A stretch of DNA of 64,000 nt, taken from contig NZ_VOXD01000027.1 of NCBI RefSeq assembly GCF_008014675.1, positions 29,011 to 93,010 on the forward strand, read 5' to 3'. The DNA is from Neolewinella aurantiaca (lineage in GTDB: Bacteria > Bacteroidota > Bacteroidia > Chitinophagales > Saprospiraceae). The notes under the pieces are model-generated. The model did not search any database. It worked only from the letters and a program-made list of their open reading frames with translations, and was not told the origin of the DNA. The translations under genes were made by a program, and so were the position numbers. The stretch's first letter is position 1, and every line of letters begins with the position of its first letter. This document shows positions 8,958 to 20,730 of this stretch, one piece after another.

Positions 8958-9065
8958 AAGATACTGATCTCTATCTGTGAATTGCACTTTATCCTGATTT
9001 GATACCAATGCCCCCCTGATTTGAGACACTGGTTCAACGGCCAGTTCAGACCTTGCGCGACTAAT

Positions 9066-12278
<3,213 letters not shown>

Positions 12279-12311
12279 CCGGCTTTTCTGGGCTTATTGG
12301 CTTACTTCAAA

Positions 12312-12353
12312 ATGCGGGGCCGTTGATTCTATCGTGAATCAACGGCCCCGCAT
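12312..12353. terminator. bidirectional hairpin terminator
   Basis: A perfect 18-bp stem (12312-12329 with 12336-12353) and a 6-nt loop lie between the convergent GH2 and sulfatase-fusion genes. A T-run follows on the minus-strand side (CGCATTTTG) but not on the plus side, so it is likely stronger for the minus strand. Confidence 0.8.
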
Positions 12354-12427
12354 GGTTAAGGCCCTTCCGGAGAGCAATGATTTGGTAGCAAATCACAGAA
12401 GTCTGCGCTGCCGCCGAAGGCATAAAA

Positions 12428-15400
12428 CTACGGCTTGATGTTCCGGTAAGGTGCCTGGCTGTAAACCACCGTTCCGGCTGATTTTACGAATGCCCGCACG
12501 GCGTAAGTCTTACCGCTTGTAACCGACCCGGCAGGAATTGACACGGTGAATTTACCCGATTTTGCACCTGCGAACGCGCCCGTAAAATTCGTTTCTTCAA
12601 CGTTAAGGTAGGTTACGTCGCTTATGGCCAGCCCCACTTCGGATTCCTCCGATAGCGGAATGCCATTGATGGTCCCCCTGGCTACAAAATCGCCGGAGGG
12701 CAGTTGCTCCAGTGATGTGATCTTGACCTCGACCCGGTCACTGAGTTCAATTATAGTGGCTACGTTGGGATAGTGATTCGACTCGCCGCTGGCGTTAATA
12801 GCCGTCACGGTGTAGAAATATTCCTTTCCTTCCGGGCGGGTCCGGTCGGTAAAACTGGTGCCCTTTACGTTGTCGGCAAGCAGGTCAAACTCGTGGAGCT
12901 TTTCGCCGCGGTAAACACGGAAATTGGCGGAGCTGTCCTGGCTTAGCCAATTGATTTCAACGGACCCGTCTTCAGCTGCGACGGCAGATACGTTGCGGGC
13001 CGGCAGCGGTAGGTTTTCGTCTGGAGTGATGGTTACTGCCGTCGAAGCCGGGCTGGTTCCGTAGCCGTTCCATGCCTGTACGGTGATGGTGTACGGAATG
13101 GCAAACGCCTTGTTTTCAAACCGGTACCCGAAGGCCCTGCCGGCCTCAACGGTTTCAGTCTTGCCGGTTTTGTCGTTGCGTATTTGCAGGCGGTACCCGT
13201 CGGCGTAGGGGACGCTGCGCCACTGCACGGTGATGGTATTGTCTCGGGTAGCGGTCTGGTAGAAAGAGGGCTTTGCCGGTGCTGCCTGTACTGAGGGTAC
13301 GGGCGCGGACGCGGGTGCAATTACCGCTCGTCTGGCAGGGCGGACGGTGAAAGAGTACTCCTTGCCCGGAGCCAACCCGTCAACGGTCAGCTTCGTTTTG
13401 TCACCTTTGGCTTCGATGGTGGAGGTCGGGCCACCAGCCGTGCTGTAGTCGATCAGGTAACGATCAGCTCCGGTTACCGGAGACCAGTGCAGGGTTGCGG
13501 AACCTTTGCCCGTTTCCAGGCGGTAAATCCGGGTACCCGCAAGGCGCTCTTCGTTTTCTGCTGTCCACGAAATCAGTGCAACGGAATTCGGAAGCAGTTC
13601 AAGCGCTTCAGCAGCGATTTCTTCTTTCCGCAGTTCAAAATCTTTCGCCACCTGGTCGGTGTCCGAGAAGTAATGGATGCGGACGGAACCGGAAAGTGCT
13701 TTGCCATCAATACTGACGGAAAGCGGGCGGCGCTCACTACTGCGGTTGGTTACCAGCAGATAATCTTCTTTCCCGGTTCCCCGAAACGCCCGGGCGTAAA
13801 GCCCTTCTTCCGCTTTCCCCTTCAGGCCGGGCAGGTAGATCATATTGTCAATCTCAGCGGCCCACGAGTGGTTGGCGTTGTTCGTTGCTTCGTGAACAAT
13901 GTGCATAGCCTTGCCTTCGGGAGTGAGCCGTACCCCGGTGCGTAATGAGTCCGATTCCCCCAAAGTCCCTGCGGCGTAGGCTTCGAGCATCTCTTTATTC
14001 CGGTTCCGTACAGGGACGCCTTTATTACTCACCTCGTGGCTGCCGATGTACCAGGCATTGGTATGGGCCAGTTGGCGCAGGGTGTACTCGGCGTTGTAGA
14101 TGGCAGATTGTATGTCACCCAGGCCCAGGTTCCATACCCCGAATTCGGTGATCATGAGTGGAATGTCTTTGGCTGTGTATTCTTCGATTTCTGCCATTGC
14201 TGCGGGAGAGGTTACCTGGGGCAAGCGCGTATTCGCCCGGCGGAATGCCTCGGGGAAGGTTTCGCGGTGTCCTACGTGCGTAGCGTAGGAGTGTTTGCTG
14301 AATACGTTCCAGTAAGCGCCGTGTTCTTTTTGGTAGCGGTTGATCTCTTTGGCGAAGTCCCAGATCCCGTCCCATGTAAAGTTCAGCGCCATTTGCGCGT
14401 CGGGGAAAACCTGCCGGATGGCCTCGGCGTGGGGCTTCATCTTGCGGGCGTAGTCGTAGCCGTCGTTCCACCAGTAGCGCTTCCGGGCGGGGATGTAGAA
14501 GTAAGGCTCGTTGCAAAACTGCCAGGCCACCACTTCGATGTTGTTGTTTTTGCAGAAACGGGCAAGTTCCAGCGTGGTCTCCGGTGTTTCCGTGAAGCCA
14601 TTGATCGTAACGATCAACTTGGAACCGAAGGAGCCCAGTAAGTCGTTCAGGTCGCTGATGAGGTGCGGCCCCTTCGCGGCCGTAAATTCATACCCTTTGA
14701 TGTACTGGTTTTGCTTGTCCATCATCAGGTAGTAATCTTTATCGTAGAGGCCGGTCGCAGCGTTGAAAGCGTCGCCCATGGTTCCGCTGAAGAAGCGCAG
14801 CCAGCCCGGCCGGGTTTGGGCCACGGCTTCCCGGAAATCGGGATGGGTATAACTCCAGACTTTGTCCGCAATGCGGACGTTGAAGCCGCTGCTGCCCACC
14901 TCCAGGGGGTGCCCGTCGGAGGTGTTGATGTTAATACCGACAACGCTTGCCTCTTTGACCGCTGCTTTCATGGCCATCGCGTCGAAAGCGGGGTTGGCCT
15001 CCGTGGGAACCGGTGCATTCGTCCGTTCCCGCCAGGTAATGAGCTGACGGTGGAGCGAGTCACGTACGGCGGGTAGGGTCGCGGCCAGGTTATTGCGTTC
15101 GCCGGGGTCGGTGGTTAGGTTGTACAACTCCAGGCTCCCGTCTTCGAAGTATTCGTGTAGCTTCCATTCTCCGGCGAGCAGGCTGCTGCCGGGCCGGGTG
15201 CGGAAGAGCGGATCGCGGCTTTCCGCTCCGGTCTTCTGGTAGGCTTCGAGGTAGATGGGGAAGTGCCAGTACAGGTTTCGGGCCGCAAGGCTTTGTCCGC
15301 TTAGGAGCAGCGAACTCAGGTTGGCACCGTCCAGCGAACGGGCGGGTGTCTCCAGCCCGGCCAGGTCGGCCAGAGTGGGGTAGATGTCGAGGTTGGTGAC

Positions 15401-16402
15401 GGGGGTTGGGTCTTCGCGGGACGCAATTTTGCCCTGCCAGCTGATTAACAGCGGAACCCGGACTCCTCCTTCGTAGTAAGCACCTTTACCCGCACGAAGA
15501 GGCTTCTGATCAGAAATTTTGTCTACTCCACCGTTATCTGAGGTGAAAACGATGATGGTGTTTTCGGCCAGGTTGCTTTCTTCGAGTTGAGCGATGACTT
15601 TTCCGACGTTGCGGTCGAGCACTTCTACCATCGCTGCGTAGGTGGCGTGCCTCTTGTCTTTGATACCGGGACGGCCGAGGTAGCGCTGTACCATCGTATC
15701 CGGTGCCTGGATGGGAGTGTGTACGGAATAGAACGGCAGATAGAGAAAGAAAGGATCATCCCCTGAATCCTGAATGAATTTGACGGCTTCATCTCCCAAC
15801 CGGTTTGTCAGGTATTCGCCCTGTGGCCCGTTCTCAATGTTCGGGATGTTGTACGGACTGAAGTAGGACCCCTTGGGGTTCCCGTATTTGCTGCCGGCTA
15901 CGTTTTTGTCAAAGCCTCTTGTCAGTGGGTCTTCGCCGATATGGAACTTGCCGAAGTTCCCCGTCCGGTATCCCTGCCGTTGCAGGAATTGTGGGAGGAG
16001 CTCAACATCAGCGGGAGGGAAGTGTGCGTTGTCTGTCGGGATCAGTCGGCGGTGTTTATCGTTGCCCCGCGCAGAGGGGCTGACGGTGTAAACGCCCGTT
16101 CGCTGGGGCCACAGGCCACTCATCATTGCCGCCCTGCTCGGTGCGCAGTTTGATGCACTGGAGTAGGCCTGCGTAAAGTTGACGCTCCTTTCACTCAATC
16201 GGTCGAGGTTTGGGGTGTGGTAGACGGTGTTGCCCATGTAAACGGGGTCTGCCCAGCCCATGTCGTCGGCTACAATCAGGACAATATTGGGAGCATCTTC
16301 CTTCAGGGCGGGAGGAGCCGCAGTGGTCCTGTTGCTCGTAGCACACGCAGCGACTACAAGCGTGAAGATCAGCAGAGAAAGTAAATGGCGAATTTTGAGC
16401 AT
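12428..16402 (-). CDS. lipoprotein fusion: S1 sulfatase + clan-A glycoside hydrolase + fibronectin III domains
   Basis: 1324 residues from the ATG followed by LKIRHLL (8 codons inside the longest frame). A signal peptide with lipobox VAAC anchors it to the envelope. Residues ~38-475 are an S1 sulfatase with DD metal ligands in IVADDMGW and CAPSR, whose Cys86 should become formylglycine. Residues ~485-900 look like a (beta/alpha)8 glycosidase of clan A: WQFCNEPYF (acid/base Glu ~632) and LMITEFGVW (nucleophile Glu ~753), with a beta-sandwich after the barrel; the start recalls GH79/GH39-type enzymes but I cannot assign a family. Then come about three fibronectin III domains (~975-1225) and a final beta-rich domain. 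One chain thus couples desulfation with glycan cleavage. It is the last gene of the minus-strand PUL cluster. Confidence 0.85.
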   Translation of the reverse strand: MLKIRHLLSLLIFTLVVAACATSNRTTAAPPALKEDAPNIVLIVADDMGWADPVYMGNTVYHTPNLDRLSERSVNFTQAYSSASNCAPSRAAMMSGLWPQRTGVYTVSPSARGNDKHRRLIPTDNAHFPPADVELLPQFLQRQGYRTGNFGKFHIGEDPLTRGFDKNVAGSKYGNPKGSYFSPYNIPNIENGPQGEYLTNRLGDEAVKFIQDSGDDPFFLYLPFYSVHTPIQAPDTMVQRYLGRPGIKDKRHATYAAMVEVLDRNVGKVIAQLEESNLAENTIIVFTSDNGGVDKISDQKPLRAGKGAYYEGGVRVPLLISWQGKIASREDPTPVTNLDIYPTLADLAGLETPARSLDGANLSSLLLSGQSLAARNLYWHFPIYLEAYQKTGAESRDPLFRTRPGSSLLAGEWKLHEYFEDGSLELYNLTTDPGERNNLAATLPAVRDSLHRQLITWRERTNAPVPTEANPAFDAMAMKAAVKEASVVGININTSDGHPLEVGSSGFNVRIADKVWSYTHPDFREAVAQTRPGWLRFFSGTMGDAFNAATGLYDKDYYLMMDKQNQYIKGYEFTAAKGPHLISDLNDLLGSFGSKLIVTINGFTETPETTLELARFCKNNNIEVVAWQFCNEPYFYIPARKRYWWNDGYDYARKMKPHAEAIRQVFPDAQMALNFTWDGIWDFAKEINRYQKEHGAYWNVFSKHSYATHVGHRETFPEAFRRANTRLPQVTSPAAMAEIEEYTAKDIPLMITEFGVWNLGLGDIQSAIYNAEYTLRQLAHTNAWYIGSHEVSNKGVPVRNRNKEMLEAYAAGTLGESDSLRTGVRLTPEGKAMHIVHEATNNANHSWAAEIDNMIYLPGLKGKAEEGLYARAFRGTGKEDYLLVTNRSSERRPLSVSIDGKALSGSVRIHYFSDTDQVAKDFELRKEEIAAEALELLPNSVALISWTAENEERLAGTRIYRLETGKGSATLHWSPVTGADRYLIDYSTAGGPTSTIEAKGDKTKLTVDGLAPGKEYSFTVRPARRAVIAPASAPVPSVQAAPAKPSFYQTATRDNTITVQWRSVPYADGYRLQIRNDKTGKTETVEAGRAFGYRFENKAFAIPYTITVQAWNGYGTSPASTAVTITPDENLPLPARNVSAVAAEDGSVEINWLSQDSSANFRVYRGEKLHEFDLLADNVKGTSFTDRTRPEGKEYFYTVTAINASGESNHYPNVATIIELSDRVEVKITSLEQLPSGDFVARGTINGIPLSEESEVGLAISDVTYLNVEETNFTGAFAGAKSGKFTVSIPAGSVTSGKTYAVRAFVKSAGTVVYSQAPYRNIKP

Positions 16403-16444
16403 GGAACATGATTTAGTAGTGGGCATACGGATGTATCAACGGTC

Positions 16445-16464
16445 ATTGCATCCTGCGTCCGCGC
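16445..16464 (+). repeat. diverged copy of the dispersed 20-bp element
   Basis: TTGCATCCTGCGTCCGCGCC differs from the consensus by one inserted T and one substitution. It lies in the 91-bp gap between two sulfatase genes of the PUL. Confidence 0.6.
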
Positions 16465-16493
16465 CGCAAAGAATGCCGGCGTGAGAAATGAAT

Positions 16494-18413
16494 TTACCTG
16501 GTGAAGTCTGGCTCTTCCCGCAGGAGGTTTTCGTAGGGAAGGCGACCAGTATTAATGAGCGCTGAACGAAGATGAAAACGCAAGGCCGGTTTCACCTGAG
16601 GGTAGATAGTGATGAGTTTGGCGTTCAGCGGCGCTGCGATTTTGCCCAGGTTTTGCAAGCTGGCAAAGGCGGCAGTGTTGTCGTTTATTAATTCGGCCAG
16701 CAAGGCATCGTAGCCCGGGCTGTGGCCAGCGTATACTGCTGCTTCGGCCAGCAGCGCCCGTACTTCGGGCGCCGTCTCTTTCGCGATGTATTCGATCAGG
16801 TCTGCGCCGGGAACAACGCCGCCGCTGCGGCGCGCCAAACCAGCCAGGCCGGAGGCGCCCCAGTACCTGATGGCGGGGTCTGCGGCGGATAAGAAGCCGA
16901 TCAACTGAGAAGCTGATTCTGGATCGGCATCCATGGCCAGTTCTGCGGCTGCGATGATGGCACCGATGTCCCGGTCTGTCCCCCGCACCCGCTCGTACAG
17001 CGGCTGAGGGTTTTGGGGTTCTCTCATGCCGGGGGGTAAAAATCCGAGGTCATTGATTTCCCGCAGGTGAGCCGATAGCTTCGCTTTCATCCGGTCGGCG
17101 ACTTGAGTAAACTCCAGTACGTCAATGAGGTTGTTGACTTCGTTCGGGTCTGCCTGTACGTCGTACAGTTCGTAGGGTGGGTTGAGCCGCCAGAAACGAT
17201 TACTGCGCTCGTTGCCTCCGCCGGTCATCCATGACTTTTGCCAGGCCCTTTGACCCGGCATTTGCCACTGGAACGCTTGCGGCGTACCGTCGGGATAAGC
17301 TGATTGGTAGTTGGCGATGATCTTGTAGCGTTCTTCTACGAGGGCGCGGGAGGGGGCGTAGGTCTCCGCCTGGTTGGCCCGGAACAGGAAAACATCTTCA
17401 GCGATATTGCTGGCCGCATTGCTTTCCGGCCCAAGAAAGGGCCGGCCAACCATAGCGGGCGGAGCCGGTACACCAATCAGGTTGAGCAGGGTAGGGCCGA
17501 AGTCGGCAAAGGCAACCAGCCGGCCCGTCGTTTCCGGCTGCCCGTCGGGGTAGGCCAGTTCCCGGTAGGCTGGCGGCACGTAAACGATCAACGGCACGCG
17601 TCCGCCGGTTTCGTAGGTGTACGCTTTCCCGCGCGGGATGCAGCCGCCATGATCGCTGAAGAAAAAAACGATGGTGCTGTCTGCTTGTCCGGATGCCTCC
17701 AGTTCAGCGAGTTGCTCCCCGACCCAGGTGTCCATCTCAGCGACGGCGTCGAGGTGCCAGGCGATGTCGTCGCGCACTTCGGGGAGGTCGGTAATGTAGG
17801 GCGGAACCGAGACCTTTGCCGGGTCGGTGATCCGTCCCGCGCGTTTCCCGATGGGAGTCTTGGTCAGACGGCTCATGTGGGTTGTACCCAGGTTGAAAAC
17901 GGCGAAGAAAGGTTGCCCGGGGTTGGGGCGTTTGTTGTAGTGTGCTTTGTTCTTCGATATATCCCATACATCGGTTGGGATGTCGCTGTCGTTGTAGTCT
18001 CTTTTTGCGTTGTTGGTCGTGAAGTAGCCCGCCTGGCGCAGCAGGCGCGGGAAATAAAATTCTGACGGCACGGCCCGGGCTTCGCGGTGCATATCGGTGC
18101 CCAGCATCGGGGCGTACATTCCCGAGATCAGGGTGGAGCGCGCCGGGCTGCACTGCACACCGTTGCTGTAGGCGCGCTTGTACAAGGTGCCTTTGCCTGC
18201 CAGTGCATCAATGTTCGGGGTGCGGGCCAGGGGATGGCCGTAGACTCCGATGTTGGGGCTCAGGTCTTCTACCGACAGCCACAGGATGTTTGGGGGTCTT
18301 TTCTCGCTTTCCTCCAGGTGACCCTGAGCGCTTTCCGGGGCGGGGCCGCAGGTGCAAAGCAGGCTGCCCAGGAGCAGGCAAAGAAGGACGGTCGCAGATC
18401 GGAACTGGCACAT
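16494..18413 (-). CDS. S1 family sulfatase lipoprotein with C-terminal HEAT-like region
   Basis: A 639-residue sulfatase. The signal peptide ends LLCTC (Cys20 or Cys22), a probable lipobox. The signature is CSPAR, with Cys88 as the formylglycine precursor. The first metal-ligand segment reads SVEDLSPN (Glu-Asp rather than Asp-Asp), as in N-sulfoglucosamine sulfohydrolase-like members; FFFSDHGG is the second metal site. After the catalytic part (~40-480), residues ~520-620 read as alpha-helical repeats (SAADPAIRYWGASGLAGLARR) resembling HEAT repeats. It removes sulfate esters or sulfamates from glycans in the periplasm. The signal peptide codons contain a relaxed copy of the dispersed element (18339-18359). 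Confidence 0.88.
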   Translation of the reverse strand: MCQFRSATVLLCLLLGSLLCTCGPAPESAQGHLEESEKRPPNILWLSVEDLSPNIGVYGHPLARTPNIDALAGKGTLYKRAYSNGVQCSPARSTLISGMYAPMLGTDMHREARAVPSEFYFPRLLRQAGYFTTNNAKRDYNDSDIPTDVWDISKNKAHYNKRPNPGQPFFAVFNLGTTHMSRLTKTPIGKRAGRITDPAKVSVPPYITDLPEVRDDIAWHLDAVAEMDTWVGEQLAELEASGQADSTIVFFFSDHGGCIPRGKAYTYETGGRVPLIVYVPPAYRELAYPDGQPETTGRLVAFADFGPTLLNLIGVPAPPAMVGRPFLGPESNAASNIAEDVFLFRANQAETYAPSRALVEERYKIIANYQSAYPDGTPQAFQWQMPGQRAWQKSWMTGGGNERSNRFWRLNPPYELYDVQADPNEVNNLIDVLEFTQVADRMKAKLSAHLREINDLGFLPPGMREPQNPQPLYERVRGTDRDIGAIIAAAELAMDADPESASQLIGFLSAADPAIRYWGASGLAGLARRSGGVVPGADLIEYIAKETAPEVRALLAEAAVYAGHSPGYDALLAELINDNTAAFASLQNLGKIAAPLNAKLITIYPQVKPALRFHLRSALINTGRLPYENLLREEPDFTR

Positions 18414-18435
18414 ACACTTATATTTTCTGAACAGT

Positions 18436-18488
18436 AAAAAGGGGCGGTAGCCGATAACACGTAATTGTCGTTATTTCTGCTCCGCCCC
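18436..18488 (-). terminator. rho-independent terminator of the decayed T9SS gene
   Basis: On the minus strand GGGGCGG (from 18488) pairs with CCGCCCC (to 18441) around a ~34-nt loop and is followed by TTTTT. It lies between the decayed T9SS gene and the sulfatase downstream of it. Confidence 0.7.
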
Positions 18489-18505
18489 GGCCAAATCACT
18501 AGTAG

Positions 18506-18947
18506 TTACTGTTTGATGATTTTAAATACTTGTTGTCTTCCCTGCCCGGTGCTTATCCGAAGGAAAAGGTGCCGGCTGGTACTTCCATAGGAACCTCCCG
18601 GGTGCTGGTGCCGGCTATATTTTAGGCCAGGACCTTGCGCCCCACAGGATCATACACCTCATAAGTTGCATTGGGGGTGGACAGCGGGAATGATGAGTCT
18701 CCGCTACTTCGCGCACCGGGTTTTTCAGCTCTCCACCGTCGGTGCGTTAGCTCTCTCCGGTGTCGTTCTCCGTTTTGACGATATAGTAGAAAGTACCATT
18801 TTGGTCCGCCTGCCCGTCGGTATAACTGAATTATGTCAGTACCCTTGCCATCAGTTGTCCGCCCGTATAATTGGTGAGTTGCGTCACTTGAGCACTTAGT
18901 GTGGCCAGTGAAGCGGTCAGCAGGAGGGAGGAAAACAGTTTTTGCAT
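18506..18947 (-). pseudogene. decayed secreted protein with signal peptide and T9SS tail
   Basis: From the ATG at 18947 the minus strand encodes a good signal peptide (QKLFSSLLLTASLATLSAQ) followed by TQLTNYTGG, then an in-frame TAA, then FSYTDGQADQNGTFYYIVK, and a further TAA. The 3' end, in shifted frames, still reads ATYEVYDPVGRKVLA and LRISTGQGRQQVFKIIKQ before a stop at 18506, which is a T9SS type A C-terminal sorting signal. Two nonsense codons plus at least two frame changes in about 440 bp, and no room for a functional domain, indicate that the middle was deleted and the rest is decaying. Its own terminator survives. It sits between two PUL sulfatases, so it was probably a secreted enzyme or binding protein of the PUL. 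Confidence 0.75.
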
Positions 18948-19081
18948 GATTTAATTTTTTGGTGAAGACAAAACGGAGTTTCTCTTACCTGCAGCTGCTG
19001 CCGGACAGGAAGAAAAATGGGTTTAACCACGCCTTTCAGGATGAAAGGGTAAACTATTTCTGGCTGCTGAATAACCTATTA

Positions 19082-19155
19082 TTGCACCTGCGGCCGCGCC
19101 TGAAAAGGTGCTTACAGAGAGACGCCGTAGAAGTGGGCGCAGACGCAGGTGCAAA
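19082..19155. repeat. inverted pair of the dispersed 20-bp element
   Basis: TTGCACCTGCGGCCGCGCC (19082-19100) and an inverted, slightly diverged copy (19136-19155, GGCGCAGACGCAGGTGCAAA) face each other across 35 bp. They could form a 19-bp stem with three central mismatches. The pair lies between the decayed T9SS gene and the next sulfatase and is the only paired arrangement in the window. Confidence 0.8.
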
Positions 19156-19170
19156 AAACAGGATGGAGAT

Positions 19171-20649
19171 CTAATCACCCTTATATGCTTCCTGGCCAAA
19201 GGAGAAGACCTCGGATGGCGTGCGGGCATTGTCCATTATCAGGCGGAGTTCCTGCTCTACTGCGGGGTGTTCGAGGGCGATGTCGGTCTTTTCCCCCGGA
19301 TCGTTTTTCAGGTTGTAGAGCTGTACGTTGGAGTCGGGGTTCTTTTTTACGTTGTAGCGTACTGCTTTCCAGTCGCCCTTCCTCACGGCCTGGCGGCCTC
19401 CTTTTTCGTGGAATTCCCAGTAAAGGTATTCGTGCTGTTCCTGTTCACCTTGTCCTAGCAAGGTCGGAACCATAGAGATGCCGTCCGTTGCGGATGGAGG
19501 CTCGGCTCCCGCAAGATTGGCCAGGGTAGGAAAGACGTCCCAAAACGCGGAAACGTGATCGGTCCGGGAGCCGGCCTCAATCTTACCGGGCCAGCTCGCG
19601 ATCATGGGCACGTGGATGCCTCCTTCGTAGAGGTCGCGTTTTGTGCCACGGTAGATTCCGTTGCTGTCGAAATAGTCGGGGTCGGCTCCGCCTTCGCGGT
19701 GGGGCCCGTTGTCGGAGGTGAAGATGATCAGGGTATTGTCCGCAATACCCAGCTCTTCGACCCGCTGAACGATCTCTCCGACCTGACGGTCGAGAATACG
19801 GATCATCGCAACGAAGGCCGCGTGGGGCGTTGGCTGCGAGCCGTACTTGCCTTTTCTGTACTCAGGGCCGCTGTCTACTCCTTCATAGGGCTTTTCGGGC
19901 TGAAAATTGCCTTCATATTCGGCAAGGATAGAATCCGGGGCGATCAACTCAGCATGCGGAATTATAGAAGGAACGTAGAGGAAAAAAGAAGTGTCTTTAT
20001 GCTCCTCCAAAAAGGCCATGGTTTGGTCATGGATCATGTCCGGAGCGTAGGATTCTTTGTTGAGCCCGCTGTTGCCCTCCAGCACGATGGAGTCTTGGTT
20101 AGACCACAGGTGATCGGGATAGTAGTGATGGCCCAGGCGCTGGCAGTTGAAGCCGTAGAAGGTGTCGAAACCCTGTTTGTTGGGGTCTCCCTCAGAACCA
20201 GGATAACCCAAGCCCCATTTGCCAAAGGCTCCGGTGACATAACCGGCATCTTTCAGCGCCTCAGCCATGGTGTTTGTTTCGTCGGGGATCGGGTACTGAC
20301 CCTCGGGTTGAATCTCGTAGTTGCCCCGGATGAAAGTGTGCCCGGTGTGTTGCCCGGTAAGCAGCGCAGAACGGGAAGGTGCACAAACTGTGGCACCCGA
20401 ATAATGCTGTGTGAATAACATTCCGTTGGCCGCAAGCCGGTCGATGTTCGGGGTGCTGAATCTTGTTTGGCCGTAGCAGCTCAGGTCACCATATCCCAGG
20501 TCGTCGGCCAGAATGTAGATGATGTTTGGCTTAACGGTTGAAGACTCCGATGCGGCCTCATTGATTGGTTCAGCAGAATTAAAACAGCCCGAGAGCAGTA
20601 GCAGGCAGAGCCCCGCACCCGCACACAGCGCCTGGTAGTAGAATGTCAT
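19171..20649 (-). CDS. S1 family arylsulfatase-like lipoprotein
   Basis: A 492-residue sulfatase with lipobox LLSGC (Cys22), metal ligands in YILADDLGYGD, the signature CAPSR (Cys89, formylglycine precursor), the KWGLG lysine motif and FTSDNGPH as second metal site. The length is normal for a single-domain S1 enzyme; the C-terminal RKGDWKAVRY strand is present. It hydrolyses sulfate esters on a glycan taken up by the SusCD pair encoded just upstream. It lies 81 bp after susD on the same strand, so it is likely in the same operon. The exact S1 subfamily cannot be assigned by eye. Confidence 0.9.
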   Translation of the reverse strand: MTFYYQALCAGAGLCLLLLSGCFNSAEPINEAASESSTVKPNIIYILADDLGYGDLSCYGQTRFSTPNIDRLAANGMLFTQHYSGATVCAPSRSALLTGQHTGHTFIRGNYEIQPEGQYPIPDETNTMAEALKDAGYVTGAFGKWGLGYPGSEGDPNKQGFDTFYGFNCQRLGHHYYPDHLWSNQDSIVLEGNSGLNKESYAPDMIHDQTMAFLEEHKDTSFFLYVPSIIPHAELIAPDSILAEYEGNFQPEKPYEGVDSGPEYRKGKYGSQPTPHAAFVAMIRILDRQVGEIVQRVEELGIADNTLIIFTSDNGPHREGGADPDYFDSNGIYRGTKRDLYEGGIHVPMIASWPGKIEAGSRTDHVSAFWDVFPTLANLAGAEPPSATDGISMVPTLLGQGEQEQHEYLYWEFHEKGGRQAVRKGDWKAVRYNVKKNPDSNVQLYNLKNDPGEKTDIALEHPAVEQELRLIMDNARTPSEVFSFGQEAYKGD

Positions 20650-20730
20650 AAATTCAGTTGTTAAGGAGGTCTGGATAAAATGGAGGTCGCCCGGGCGGGC
20701 TCCAATAGGAGTTGCCCGGACGACGGTCCA

